NCBI RefSeq assembly: GCF_025506335.1
Contig: NZ_JANZYO010000003.1
Span: 1-64,000 of the forward strand
Source: Mumia quercus
Lineage (GTDB): Bacteria > Actinomycetota > Actinomycetes > Propionibacteriales > Nocardioidaceae
Length of the DNA stretch: 64,000 nucleotides
Direction: 5' to 3'
Shown here in pieces: positions 16,593 through 25,309 of this stretch; position 1 is the first letter of the stretch, and every line of letters begins with the position of its first letter. Under the pieces are notes generated by a model that was not told where the DNA came from, ran no database searches, and was given only the letters and a program-made list of their open reading frames with translations. Both the position numbers and the translations under genes were made by a program.

Positions 16593-17009
16593 ATGGACCA
16601 GCGCCTCAGCTTCCTCACGCTCGCTGTCGCCGACGTCGCCCGGAGCCGCGCGTTCTTCGTCGAGGGCCTGGGGTGGCAGGAGAGCCTGTACGTCCCCGGC
16701 GACGTCCTCATGATCCGTGTCGGCGAGCGCCTCGTCCTCTCCCTCTGGGACCGGGCGGCCTTCGAGGCAGAGGTGGGCCCGATCGCGACGGGCGAGGGGT
16801 TCGCGCCGTTGACGTTGGCGCACAACGTCGCGTCGCCCGCCGACGTCGACGAGGTCCTCGAGGAGGCGGCCGCCGCAGGAGCGACCGTACGGTCGACGGG
16901 CACCGAGCGCGAGTGGGGCGGGTACAGCGGCTACTTCGTCGATCCCGACGGGTTCGCGTGGGAGGTCGCCTACAACCCCGGGCCGATCGGCCAGGACCTC
17001 CTCCCGTGA
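16593..17009 (+). CDS. VOC-family (glyoxalase-like) protein
   Basis: 138 residues with the paired beta-alpha-beta-beta-beta modules of the vicinal oxygen chelate fold: LSFLTLAVADVARSRAFFVEGLGWQ at the start and GYSGYFVDPDGFAWEVAYNP at the end. The terminal E of WEVAYNP is the usual metal ligand position. Such stand-alone proteins bind or convert small molecules; substrate unknown. TATGCT at 16581-16586 precedes the ATG by six bases. Confidence 0.85.
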   Translation: MDQRLSFLTLAVADVARSRAFFVEGLGWQESLYVPGDVLMIRVGERLVLSLWDRAAFEAEVGPIATGEGFAPLTLAHNVASPADVDEVLEEAAAAGATVRSTGTEREWGGYSGYFVDPDGFAWEVAYNPGPIGQDLLP

Positions 17010-17041
17010 GCGAGGGCGGCGTCAGCTCTTGACGTCTCCCG

Positions 17042-17060
17042 TTAGGGTGGCCTGATATGA
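17042..17060 (+). promoter_or_regulatory. Candidate IdeR/DtxR iron box overlapping the siderophore reductase start
   Basis: TTAGGGTGGCCTGATATGA agrees at 13 of 19 positions with the DtxR/IdeR consensus I recall (TTAGGTTAGCCTAACCTAA), including the TTAGG and GCCT core. TAGGGT inside it (17043-17048) is eight bases before the ATG and fits a -10 hexamer. Iron-loaded repressor bound here would block transcription. Confidence 0.5.
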
Positions 17061-17902
17061 GCATCACGGCGCAACCCGAGTCTTCTGCAACCCGGGGCCG
17101 TCGTACCCCCCTCCGGTTCGAGGTCGCCTCCAGCGACCGCCTCACGCGGCACATGCAGCGCGTGGTGTTCTCCAGCCACCAGTTCGACGAGTTCGCCCGC
17201 AAGTTCGGCGGCTTCTCCGACTCCTACGTCAAGCTCGTCTTCCTCGTCGACGGGTTCGACTACCCCGATCCGCTCGACCTCGACTTCGTCAAGGAGACGT
17301 ACCCCGCAGAGGCGCAGCCGACGGTCCGCACGTACACGCTCCGGGCGATCGACCTGGAGCACGGGCGCATCACGATCGACTTCGTCCTGCACGGCGACTC
17401 GGGCGTCGCGGGGCCGTGGGCCGCGGCCGCCCGCGTCGGCGACACCCTGCACGTGATGGGCCCCGGTGGCGCCTACGCCCCTGACCCGGGTGCGCCCTGG
17501 CACCTCGTCGCGGGCGACGAGGCCGCCCTGCCCGCCATCCAGGCGGCGCTCGAGGCGATGCCAGCCGGCGCGCGGGTCCACGCGTACGTGGAGGTCGACG
17601 GGCCTGCCGACGAGCAGCCGGTCGTCAGCGAGGCCGACGTGACGCTCACCTGGCTCCACCGCAACGGCGCGGCTCCGGGGAGCACGACGCTGATCGCCGA
17701 CGCGGTCCGCGCGCACGAGTGGCCACCGGGGTCGCCGCAGGTGTTCATCCACGGCGAGGCCGGGCTCCTCAAGCAGCTCCGGTCGTACCTGCTCACCGAG
17801 CGCGAGGTGCCGCGCGAGCGACTCTCGCTGTCGGGCTACTGGCGCCGCGGTGAGACCGAAGAGGGCTTCCGTGCCTGGAAGGCGAGCCAGCCCAAGGTCT
17901 GA
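17057..17902 (+). CDS. Siderophore-interacting protein (ferric-siderophore reductase)
   Basis: A 281-residue FAD-dependent reductase of the ViuB/SIP family, which releases iron from ferric siderophores in the cytoplasm using NAD(P)H. The FAD-binding strand RTYTLR is near residue 95, the 'HGDSGVAGPWAAAA' phosphate-binding segment follows, and the NAD-like domain begins at HLVAGDEAALPAI. The C-terminal SGYWRRGETEEGFRAWK is typical of the family. A likely iron box overlaps the start codon, so it should be induced by iron starvation. No siderophore synthesis genes are visible nearby. Confidence 0.93.
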   Translation: MSITAQPESSATRGRRTPLRFEVASSDRLTRHMQRVVFSSHQFDEFARKFGGFSDSYVKLVFLVDGFDYPDPLDLDFVKETYPAEAQPTVRTYTLRAIDLEHGRITIDFVLHGDSGVAGPWAAAARVGDTLHVMGPGGAYAPDPGAPWHLVAGDEAALPAIQAALEAMPAGARVHAYVEVDGPADEQPVVSEADVTLTWLHRNGAAPGSTTLIADAVRAHEWPPGSPQVFIHGEAGLLKQLRSYLLTEREVPRERLSLSGYWRRGETEEGFRAWKASQPKV

Positions 17903-17911
17903 GCGCCGGCC

Positions 17912-19063
17912 TCAGAAGTAGTCGGTCATGAACGGCGTCGCGGCGAACGCGGCGTCGAGCAGGGCGTCGTCGGACGGCTCCCCGCCCTCGGCCAGCCCGG
18001 TGGCCCGCAGGGTGGCGACCGGCGTCCCCGCGAACATCGCGGCCATGCCCCGAGGTCCGAGCGTCACCCCTCCCGGCACCTCCGTCCGCCGCAGCACACC
18101 GCGCCCTCCGGAGACCGCCAGGACGTACGCGCCGGAGGCCTCGCGGTCGAGCGGGTCGGTCAGCGAGACCGGAACCTCGAGCGAGAGGCCCACTGGGAAG
18201 CCGCGCTCCGCGACCGCCGCCGCCGGGTCGAGCAGCCGGAGCATCCACCACTGGGTGGACGTCACCGACAGCTCGTTGTCCGACAGCATCCACAGCAACG
18301 GGTCCGTCGGACCGAGCGCGACCCGCGTCGTGGCCCGGACGGACGAGCCCGAGCCGACGAGCCGCCACAGGGCACGCAGCGTTTCCGGGGAGGCGGCGCC
18401 GATCGCGTGCACCTGGAAGCGGTCGCCGGCGAACCCGTACGAGAGGGCGCCGTCGTCCCCGAGGTAGGTCAGCACCTCGTCGTCCTCGAGGTCGACCGCC
18501 ACCTCGGCCGGCTCCCAGTCGAAGGGGCCGCTGTCGCGCCGCGAGCGCACGGGGGCGGCGAGCAGACGCACCACCTCCTCTGCGTCCCCGGCTCCGCCGC
18601 GCCGCAGGGCGACGTCGGGGCCGGGCAGCCGGCGGAGGGCGTCCGTGGAGAGGTCGACCACGCGCCGTACGCCGGCGAGCTCGTAGCCGGTGCGTCGGTA
18701 CGGTGCGACGGTCGCCGGGTAGAGGGCAGACAGCATGAAGCCGAGCGAACGGGCGCGTGCGACGACGGCCTCCATGAGAGCGACGCCCACCCCGGAGCCG
18801 CGGTGCTCGGGGGCGACAACCACGCCGCCGATGCCCGCCATCGGCAGCCGCCGGCCGCCCCACCACTGGCCGAACGCGTTGATCCGGGCGGTCGCGACGA
18901 CCACCCCGCCGTCGTACGCCGCGAGCTGGCGGCCCGCAGCCACGGCGCGCGTGACCATCGCCTTCCACTGGTCGACGTCGGCCAACGACAGCGGACCAAA
19001 GGAGCGGGAACGGACGTCGAGCGCAGCGTCCAGGTCGTCGAGCGCAAGGTCACGGATCTCCAC
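17912..19063 (-). CDS. Eis-like GNAT acetyltransferase
   Basis: A 383-residue protein with the three-part Eis layout: an N-terminal GNAT domain, a second degenerate GNAT domain and a C-terminal sterol-carrier-protein-like domain. The first GNAT has the acetyl-CoA loop APEHRGSGVGVALM and YRRTGYE. The protein ends in phenylalanine (MTDYF), the position whose terminal carboxylate serves as general base in Eis enzymes. Eis proteins acetylate amines on aminoglycosides and some proteins; the native role here is unknown. TAGGTT lies seven bases upstream of the GTG on the minus strand. Confidence 0.9.
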   Translation of the reverse strand: MEIRDLALDDLDAALDVRSRSFGPLSLADVDQWKAMVTRAVAAGRQLAAYDGGVVVATARINAFGQWWGGRRLPMAGIGGVVVAPEHRGSGVGVALMEAVVARARSLGFMLSALYPATVAPYRRTGYELAGVRRVVDLSTDALRRLPGPDVALRRGGAGDAEEVVRLLAAPVRSRRDSGPFDWEPAEVAVDLEDDEVLTYLGDDGALSYGFAGDRFQVHAIGAASPETLRALWRLVGSGSSVRATTRVALGPTDPLLWMLSDNELSVTSTQWWMLRLLDPAAAVAERGFPVGLSLEVPVSLTDPLDREASGAYVLAVSGGRGVLRRTEVPGGVTLGPRGMAAMFAGTPVATLRATGLAEGGEPSDDALLDAAFAATPFMTDYF

Positions 19064-19128
19064 GCGGTCGAACCTAACCGCTCGAGCGCACGCCGGGCGA
19101 AGGAGTTTTGCGCGGTAGCGTCACCCGT

Positions 19129-19470
19129 ATGCATGTGATCGACGTCACCACCACCGAGAACCTCGAAGGTGCGGCGTACGGCGCCGGCATCTCGCTCATC
19201 CAGGAGGACACCGACGTGGAGGGGAGCGGCCCCCGGCTGCATCAGCACCCTTACGCCGAGACCTTCGTGATCCACGCCGGGAGCGCGCTCTTCACCGTCG
19301 ACGGCGAAGAGCTGGTCGGGAGGGCCGGCCAGGTGATCGTGGTCCCGCCCGACACCCCGCACAAGTTCCGGGTCCTCCCGGGCGGCTACCGCGCCACCCA
19401 CGTCCACGCCAGCGACACGTTCGAGACCGAATGGCTTGAGGAGGCCGCTGGCGGCGGCGACTACCCTTGA
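19129..19470 (+). CDS. Cupin-domain protein
   Basis: 113 residues forming one conserved double-stranded beta-helix. Cupin motif 1 contains HQHPYAETFVIHAGSALFTV with metal-ligand histidines and glutamate. Motif 2 contains PPDTPHKFRVLPGG. The predicted metal-binding set (His, His, Glu, His) is complete. Catalytic or sugar-binding role unknown. TAGCGT at 19116-19121 is seven bases ahead of the ATG. It lies directly upstream of purL with three bases between, probably co-transcribed without functional connection. Confidence 0.85.
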   Translation: MHVIDVTTTENLEGAAYGAGISLIQEDTDVEGSGPRLHQHPYAETFVIHAGSALFTVDGEELVGRAGQVIVVPPDTPHKFRVLPGGYRATHVHASDTFETEWLEEAAGGGDYP

Positions 19471-19473
19471 GCC

Positions 19474-21765
19474 GTGACCGACGCGCCCGCCGCCACCGCA
19501 CCGACCGCCAAGACCCGCCTCGACACCGTCGAGCACGCCACCGCCACTCCCGACCGGGAGCTGCCGTGGGCGGAGCTGGGACTCAAGCCCGACGAGTACG
19601 AGCGGATCCGCGAGATCCTGGGTCGCCGCCCGACCGGCGCCGAGCTCGCGATGTACTCGGTGATGTGGAGCGAGCATTGCTCGTACAAGTCGAGCAAGGT
19701 CCACCTCAAGAAGTTCGGTGAGCTCCCGCAGGAGACGCCGCTCGGCAAGACCCTCGCCGGCATCGGCGAGAACGCCGGCGTGATCGACGTCGGCCAGGGC
19801 TATGCCGTCACCTTCAAGGTCGAGTCTCACAACCACCCCAGCTACGTCGAGCCGTACCAGGGTGCGGCCACCGGCGTCGGCGGTATCGTCCGCGACATCC
19901 TCGCGATGGGCGCACGTCCGGTCGCCGTGATGGACCCGCTGCGCTTCGGCCCGCTCGACGCCCCGGACACCAAGCGCGTGATGCCGGGCATCGTGGCCGG
20001 TGTCGGCGGTTACGGCAACTGCCTCGGCCTCCCGAACATCGGCGGCGAGGTCGTCTTCGACGAGACCTACCTCGGCAACCCGCTCGTCAACGCGCTCTGC
20101 GTCGGCGTCCTGCGCCACGAGCAGCTGCACACCGCCCACGCCTCGGGCGAGGGCAACAAGGTCGTCCTGTACGGCGCGCGTACCGGTGGTGACGGCATCG
20201 GCGGTGTCTCGGTGCTGGCGTCGGAGACCTTCGACGCTGACGGCCCCGCCAAGCGCCCCAGCGTCCAGGTCGGCGACCCGTTCATGGAGAAGCTGCTCAT
20301 CGAGTGCACGCTCGAGCTCTTCGACGCCGGTGTCGTCGCCGGCATCCAGGATCTCGGCGGCGCCGGCCTCTCGTGCGCGACGAGCGAGCTGGCCAGTGCC
20401 GGTGACGGCGGGATGCACGTCGAGCTCGACACCGTGCCGCTGCGCGACTCCACCCTCTCGCCGGAGGAGATCCTCATGAGCGAGTCGCAGGAGCGGATGA
20501 TGGCGGTCGTCGAGCCGCAGCACCTCGACGCGTTCATGGACATCTGCGAGAAGTGGGACGTCGAGGCGACCGTGGTCGGCGAGGTCACCACGACCGGGCG
20601 GCTGGTCATCGACTGGCACGGCGAGACGGTCGTCGACGTGCCGCCGCGCTCGGTCGCGCACGACGGCCCCGTCTACCACCGGCCGTACGCGCGGCCGGAG
20701 TGGCAGGACGCGCTGCAGGCCGACACGACCGCGTCGCTCGCGCGCCCGCAGAGCGGTGACGCGCTGCGGGAGACGCTGCTGCAGGTGCTCGCCTCGCCGA
20801 ACCAGGCCGACAAGTCGTGGGTCACCGACCAGTACGACCGTTACGTCCGCGGCAACACCGTCCTGGCGCAGCCCGAGGACGCCGGCGTGGTCCGGATCGA
20901 CGACGAGACCAACCTCGGTGTCGCCGTCTCGACCGACTGCAACGGGCGCTTCGCCAAGCTCGACCCGTACGCGGGTGCACAGCTGGCACTCGCCGAGTCG
21001 TACCGCAACGTGGGCGTCTCGGGCGCCCTCCCGCTGGCGGTCACCGACTGCCTCAACTTCGGCTCGCCCGAGGACCCTGCGGTGATGTGGCAGTTCGAGC
21101 AGGCCACCTCGGGTCTGAAGGACGCGTGCGAGGTGCTCGGGATCCCGGTCACCGGCGGCAACGTGTCGTTCTACAACCAGACGGGGGAGACCGCGATCCT
21201 CCCGACCCCGGTCGTCGGCGTGCTCGGTGTCGTCGAGGACGTCACCAAGCGCGTCAAGCAGGGCTTCGCCTCTGACGGTGACGCGGTGCTCGTCCTCGGC
21301 ACGACTCGCGACGAGCTCGACGGCTCCGCGTGGTCGCAGGTCGTCCACGACCACCTCGGCGGTCTCCCGCCGCAGGTCGACCTCGCCGCGGAGAAGGCGC
21401 TCGCCGACCTCATGGTCGACGTCGCCAAGCAGGGCCTCGCCACCGCCGCGCACGACCTGTCGGACGGCGGGCTCGCGATCGCGCTCGCCGAGGCGTCGAT
21501 GCGCAACGGCGTCGGCGCCACGGTCGCCCTCGAGGAGGATCCGTTCGTCGGGCTCTTCTCCGAGTCGACGGCGCGGGCGCTGGTGGCGGTCGCTCCGGAG
21601 AACCTCGACGCGTTCACCGCCCTCGCCGCCTCGTACGGGGTGCCGGTGGCGCGGATCGGGACGACCGGCGGCGCGGACCTGACGGTCGACGGCCAGTTCA
21701 CGGTGGCCGTCGCCGAGCTGCGCGAGGTCTGGACAGCCACGATCCCGGCGGTCATGGGAGCCTGA
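19474..21765 (+). CDS. purL: Phosphoribosylformylglycinamidine synthase subunit PurL
   Basis: A 763-residue small-type PurL, the synthetase subunit that works with PurS and PurQ to make FGAM from FGAR, ATP and glutamine-derived ammonia. Diagnostic segments: [14 protein letters not shown] (catalytic His region), [23 protein letters not shown], and the second AIR synthase-type half with [10 protein letters not shown] and [18 protein letters not shown]. The length fits PurL without the PurS and PurQ parts, in agreement with purS and purQ at 10.9-11.9 kb. Confidence 0.97.
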   Translation: MTDAPAATAPTAKTRLDTVEHATATPDRELPWAELGLKPDEYERIREILGRRPTGAELAMYSVMWSEHCSYKSSKVHLKKFGELPQETPLGKTLAGIGENAGVIDVGQGYAVTFKVESHNHPSYVEPYQGAATGVGGIVRDILAMGARPVAVMDPLRFGPLDAPDTKRVMPGIVAGVGGYGNCLGLPNIGGEVVFDETYLGNPLVNALCVGVLRHEQLHTAHASGEGNKVVLYGARTGGDGIGGVSVLASETFDADGPAKRPSVQVGDPFMEKLLIECTLELFDAGVVAGIQDLGGAGLSCATSELASAGDGGMHVELDTVPLRDSTLSPEEILMSESQERMMAVVEPQHLDAFMDICEKWDVEATVVGEVTTTGRLVIDWHGETVVDVPPRSVAHDGPVYHRPYARPEWQDALQADTTASLARPQSGDALRETLLQVLASPNQADKSWVTDQYDRYVRGNTVLAQPEDAGVVRIDDETNLGVAVSTDCNGRFAKLDPYAGAQLALAESYRNVGVSGALPLAVTDCLNFGSPEDPAVMWQFEQATSGLKDACEVLGIPVTGGNVSFYNQTGETAILPTPVVGVLGVVEDVTKRVKQGFASDGDAVLVLGTTRDELDGSAWSQVVHDHLGGLPPQVDLAAEKALADLMVDVAKQGLATAAHDLSDGGLAIALAEASMRNGVGATVALEEDPFVGLFSESTARALVAVAPENLDAFTALAASYGVPVARIGTTGGADLTVDGQFTVAVAELREVWTATIPAVMGA

Positions 21766-21771
21766 GTGCGC

Positions 21772-21820
21772 TGATCGTGCGGGTTTGGTGCTCATATCCA
21801 GCACCAAACCCGCACGATCA
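21772..21820. repeat. Palindromic hairpin, right-hand copy of the pair flanking the AbiEi/DUF559 gene (downstream side)
   Basis: Twenty-base arms (21772-21791 and 21801-21820) pair perfectly around a 9-base loop. The core arm is GTGCGGGTTTGGTGC. Another copy lies at 22828-22866 in inverted orientation; over the shared 39 bases they differ at one loop position. It starts seven bases after the purL stop and ends 44 bases from the stop of the enclosed gene, so it may also act as a bidirectional terminator. Confidence 0.85.
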
Positions 21821-21863
21821 TGTACGGCGCACCGCGCAGTCGGGTGACGCGCACGGGCGCACG

Positions 21864-22769
21864 TCACCCTCCCACCCGTACGCATCGCAGGATGCGGGCA
21901 AGCTTCACCGCCGTGCGGCACGGCCTGCGGAAGACCTGGCCCCATCCGAGACGGGCGGTCGGGCGCCCTTCACCGAGGACGTCCAGGTCGCGTTCCAGAT
22001 CGGCGTCCCGCTTCTGCGCGGACTCGTGGTAGAGGCGACCGTCGAGCTCGACGACGAGCACGCCGAGGTCCGCGTCGCGGTAGACCTTGCCGTCGCTCCC
22101 TGCGGCCGCGAGCTGCCGACGTGGTGCGGGCAAGCCGTGCGGGCGTTCGACGCGACGCAGATATCCGTGCTCGAGCACCGACTGGGTGCCCGAGGCGATG
22201 TCGCCGAGAACGGACTGGAGCCACCGGCGCCTGCGGATCCGCGTGCGCCGGTGCATGACGGACAGGAGGCGCGACGCCGTGGTGCGCCGGTTCGCGCACG
22301 CCTGCGCGAGCGTCGCCACGGCATCGACCTCGTCGCCCTCGGCCGCCGCGACGTCGAGCACGGCCTCCTCGTACCGGAGCCGAGGCGGCGAGCGGTTCCA
22401 CGACACCATCGAGTCGAACGTCGTGCGGCGCGTCACCCGCAGGCCTGGCAGCTCGACGATCTCGCGTCGGCGGTCGACAGCGATCTCGATGACGTCGGGA
22501 GCGGTGGAGTTGAGGTGGACCCTTTCGGCGGCGCGGATCGCGGATCGTCCCGCCAGCGCCGCCGGCCACGCGTACAGCACTGCGCCCCATGCCTGCTGCT
22601 GCCACGTCGGTGCGCCGGTGTGATCGACGTACACGCCTGCGAACAGCAGACTCAGGTGGCGCTGCTTGAGCAGACGCCTGATCTCGTGCGGGCGGAGCCC
22701 GTGGTCGCACAGCTGTCGCCGTGCGACCACTCCGGACTGGCGGGCGCAGAGCTCCTCCCACGGATGCAT
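21864..22769 (-). CDS. AbiEi-type/DUF559 protein (winged-helix plus Vsr-like nuclease-fold domain)
   Basis: A 301-residue protein. The N-terminus (SGVVARRQLCDHGLRPHEI then FAGVYVDHTG) matches the AbiEi antitoxin-like winged-helix module. The middle is a predicted beta-rich region. The C-terminus holds a DUF559/very-short-patch-repair-like motif with an acidic residue set (VYRDADLGVLVVELDGRLYH and then KRDADLERD). Such proteins are abundant singletons in actinomycetes and have no proven role. The gene is bracketed by two inverted copies of a long palindrome 44 bases beyond its stop and 59 bases before its start, like a mobile unit. No cognate AbiEii nucleotidyltransferase toxin is present. Confidence 0.75.
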   Translation of the reverse strand: MHPWEELCARQSGVVARRQLCDHGLRPHEIRRLLKQRHLSLLFAGVYVDHTGAPTWQQQAWGAVLYAWPAALAGRSAIRAAERVHLNSTAPDVIEIAVDRRREIVELPGLRVTRRTTFDSMVSWNRSPPRLRYEEAVLDVAAAEGDEVDAVATLAQACANRRTTASRLLSVMHRRTRIRRRRWLQSVLGDIASGTQSVLEHGYLRRVERPHGLPAPRRQLAAAGSDGKVYRDADLGVLVVELDGRLYHESAQKRDADLERDLDVLGEGRPTARLGWGQVFRRPCRTAVKLARILRCVRVGG

Positions 22770-22827
22770 CGCCCCAGCGTGCTACGGACGGCGGCGCGGA
22801 CGCGTCGTGCCGTCCACAGGACACAAC

Positions 22828-22866
22828 GTGCGGGTTTGGTGCCGGATATGAGCACCAAACCCGCAC
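22828..22866. repeat. Palindromic hairpin, inverted copy flanking the AbiEi/DUF559 gene (upstream side)
   Basis: GTGCGGGTTTGGTGC at 22828-22842 pairs perfectly with 22852-22866 around the loop CGGATATGA. Read on the minus strand it repeats the copy at 21772-21820 with one loop difference. It lies between the AbiEi/DUF559 start and the GNAT gene at 22902. Confidence 0.85.
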
Positions 22867-22901
22867 CATCCTGTGCGGCGGCGCCGCCTACGCTGGGCGG
22901 C

Positions 22902-23402
22902 GTGATCCCCACCCGCGCGTACGCCCTCGACGCTGCCGCGATCGTCGCCCTGCGCGACGCGCTCGCCCGCTGGCAGCAGTCCGTCGGCATCGACCAGTGG
23001 CAGCCCGGCGAGATCGACGCCGCGACCGTCCGCGACCAGATCGCCGCCGGGCAGTGGTGGGTGCTGCGCGACGACGGCGCGCTGAACGCGACGGTCCGGG
23101 TCCTCGACGACGACCCGGACGTCTGGGACGACCTCGTCTCGGTCGGCGCCGGCGACGCGCTGTACGTCCACGGGCTGATGGTGCGTCGCCTCCACCGCGG
23201 ACGGGGTCTGGGGGACGTGCTGCTGGAGTGGGCCGAGGCGCGGGCGCGCGAGGAGGGGCGGGCGTACGTGCGCCTCGACACCGCCGCGACCAACGCGTTC
23301 CTGCGCCGCTACTACCGCGACCGCGGATACGTCGAGCGGGGCGAGCGGACCTTCGGCGCGCCCTGGGGGACGCTCGTGCGCCTGGAGAAGTCGCTCGCGT
23401 GA
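22902..23402 (+). CDS. GNAT-family N-acetyltransferase
   Basis: 166 residues with a complete GNAT fold. The acceptor-side N-terminus contains LARWQQSVGIDQWQPGEID. The acetyl-CoA loop is VRRLHRGRGLGDVLLEWAEARA, and the C-terminal TAATNAFLRRYYRDRGYVERGE is the family motif B. The GTG at 22902 (VIPTRAYALDAAAI) is supported by TACGCT at 22889-22894, seven bases ahead. Substrate unknown. The start lies 36 bases beyond a palindromic repeat. Confidence 0.85.
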   Translation: MIPTRAYALDAAAIVALRDALARWQQSVGIDQWQPGEIDAATVRDQIAAGQWWVLRDDGALNATVRVLDDDPDVWDDLVSVGAGDALYVHGLMVRRLHRGRGLGDVLLEWAEARAREEGRAYVRLDTAATNAFLRRYYRDRGYVERGERTFGAPWGTLVRLEKSLA

Positions 23403-23421
23403 GCGTGGGACACTCCCTCGC

Positions 23422-24513
23422 ATGAGGACCCCGTGGTCGCGTCGTTCACTCGGTTCCGCCGAGGACCGCGCGACGTACGAGACGCTGCACACCGCGTCGC
23501 TGGCCGCGCCTGCGCTGCGCCGCGGTCTGGACGAGGACAGCGCCGAGAAGGCGATCAAGCACCTGCGCGCCCTCCTCGGGGTGCCGTCGGTCGCCCTCAC
23601 CGACACCGAGCGGGTCCTCGCCACCGACGGCGCCCGCGGACGCCGTACTGACGTCATGGAGCTCGCCCGCGAGGTCATCTCGGCGGGGACGACCCAGGCC
23701 TTCAGCACGCCGCGCTCCCCGTACCCGCACGCGATCGTGGCGCCGCTGAGCGTCGAGGACGCCGTCGTGGGTGCGGTCGTGGTCAGCTCGCCGGCCGCGT
23801 CCGCCGGGCTCGCGAGGACGACCACCGAGGTCGCCCGATGGGTGTCGAGCCAGCTGGAGCTCGCCGAGCTCGACAAGTCGCGCACCGCGCTGATGGAGGC
23901 GGAGCTGCGGGCGCTGCGGGCCCAGATCTCGCCCCACTTCGTCTACAACTCCCTCGGCGCGATCGCGTCGTTCGTCCGGACCGACCCCGAGCGGGCGCGC
24001 GAGCTCCTGCTGGAGTTCGCCGACTTCACCCGCTACTCCTTCCGGCGCCACGGCGAGTTCACGACGCTGGCCGACGAGCTGCGGTCGATCGAGCGCTACC
24101 TGGTGCTCGAGAAGGCACGCTTCGGCGACCGGCTGCACGTGACCGTCCAGGTCGCGCCGGAGGTGCTGAGCGTGACCCTCCCGTTCCTCTCGATCCAGCC
24201 GCTGGTCGAGAACGCCGTCCGGCACGGTCTCGAGCGCAAGGCCGGCGGCGGCAACGTCGTGGTGATCGCGCGCGACGCCGGCAACGAGGCCGTGATCACG
24301 GTCGAGGACGACGGGGCGGGAGAGGACCCCGACCGCGTACGCCGGGCGCTGGCGGGCGACCCGTCCACCGACTCCGTCGGGCTGGGGAACGTCGACGAGC
24401 GCATGCGCACCGTCTACGGCAACGCGTACGGGATCGTCATCGAGACCGCGCCGGGCGCCGGGACGAAGGTGAGCGTCCGCGTCCCGAAGTACGCGCCCGG
24501 GGCCGCCCGCTGA
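23422..24513 (+). CDS. LytS-type sensor histidine kinase
   Basis: A 363-residue cytoplasmic kinase without membrane segments. An N-terminal GAF-like sensor (about residues 20-140) is followed by the His_kinase domain of the LytS/YehU type with LRAQISPHFVYNSLGAIAS, His near residue 171 being the phosphorylation site. An HATPase domain follows with the N-box FLSIQPLVENAVRHGLE and G-boxes EDDGAG and GLGNVDERM. It pairs with the LytTR response regulator 46 bases downstream. A lack of transmembrane helices means it senses an intracellular signal. Confidence 0.93.
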   Translation: MRTPWSRRSLGSAEDRATYETLHTASLAAPALRRGLDEDSAEKAIKHLRALLGVPSVALTDTERVLATDGARGRRTDVMELAREVISAGTTQAFSTPRSPYPHAIVAPLSVEDAVVGAVVVSSPAASAGLARTTTEVARWVSSQLELAELDKSRTALMEAELRALRAQISPHFVYNSLGAIASFVRTDPERARELLLEFADFTRYSFRRHGEFTTLADELRSIERYLVLEKARFGDRLHVTVQVAPEVLSVTLPFLSIQPLVENAVRHGLERKAGGGNVVVIARDAGNEAVITVEDDGAGEDPDRVRRALAGDPSTDSVGLGNVDERMRTVYGNAYGIVIETAPGAGTKVSVRVPKYAPGAAR

Positions 24514-24559
24514 TCGGGTGCGTGACGGGGGCCACACCCGCGTCCTAGACTCGTGCGCC

Positions 24560-25309
24560 ATGGGTCTCCACGTCCTCGTCGCCGACGACGAGCAGCCGGT
24601 CCTGGACGAGCTGGTCTACCTGCTCGGCCGGGACGAGCGTGTGAGCCAGGTCCGCGCCGTCGCCTCCGGAGCAGACGTCCTCCGCGCCCTCGAGGCCGAG
24701 CCGGTGGACGCGGTGTTCCTCGACATCGCGATGCCGGCGCTGTCGGGTCTGGAGGTCGCCCGGGTGCTGGCGCGCTTCCGGACCCAGCCCAAGGTCGTGT
24801 TCGTCACCGCCCACGAGGACCACGCCGTCGACGCCTGGGACCTCGACGCCGTCGACTACGTGCTGAAGCCGGTCTCCGAGGACCGCCTGCGCGAGACCGT
24901 ACGCCGCGTCGTGGGCGCGCGCTCGCCCCAGGTCGCCTCCCCGGCCTCCGACGACGAGGTCGTGGCGGTAGAGCTCGCCGGGGTCACGCGGTTCGTGCCG
25001 CGCTCGAGCGTCGCCTACGTCGAGGCGCAGGGCGACTACGTGCGGCTCCACACCACCGAGGGTGAGAGCCACCTCCTCCGGACGCCGTTGATGACGCTGG
25101 AGCACGACTGGGCGCCGGCGGGGTTCGTCCGGATCCACCGCAGCCTTCTCGTCTCGTCGGCTCGCGTCCGCGAGGTCCGTACGGTCTCGGGCCGCTGCTC
25201 CGTCCTCGTCGACGCGGGCGGCCCTCCGTACACCGAGCTCCAGGTCGCCCGGCGCCACACCCGCGACCTGCGCGACCTCGTCCAGCAGCGCGCGCGCTCG
25301 GGTGGCTGA
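24560..25309 (+). CDS. LytTR-family response regulator
   Basis: A 249-residue regulator. A receiver domain (residues 1-120) has acidic DD at 9-10, the phosphoacceptor Asp55 in FLDIAMP and a conserved Lys in YVLKPVS. A LytTR DNA-binding domain (about 145-245) includes VAYVEAQGDYVRLHT and FVRIHRSLLVS. TAGACT at 24546-24551 lies eight bases from the ATG, so it may be expressed separately and leaderless as well as from the kinase promoter. The neighbouring symporter operon is its likely target, as in LytS/LytTR systems that control carboxylate uptake. Confidence 0.93.
   Translation: MGLHVLVADDEQPVLDELVYLLGRDERVSQVRAVASGADVLRALEAEPVDAVFLDIAMPALSGLEVARVLARFRTQPKVVFVTAHEDHAVDAWDLDAVDYVLKPVSEDRLRETVRRVVGARSPQVASPASDDEVVAVELAGVTRFVPRSSVAYVEAQGDYVRLHTTEGESHLLRTPLMTLEHDWAPAGFVRIHRSLLVSSARVREVRTVSGRCSVLVDAGGPPYTELQVARRHTRDLRDLVQQRARSGG

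Noticed and set aside
18469-21945. Open frame of 1158 codons on the minus strand across purL
   Set aside because: It is antisense to purL, rich in Arg, Asp, Val and Glu with no domain pattern; a by-product of high GC at third codon positions.
21864-22769. Complete type IV toxin-antitoxin (AbiE) system
   Set aside because: Only the AbiEi-like protein is present; no AbiEii nucleotidyltransferase gene adjoins either copy (21.9 or 60.4 kb).
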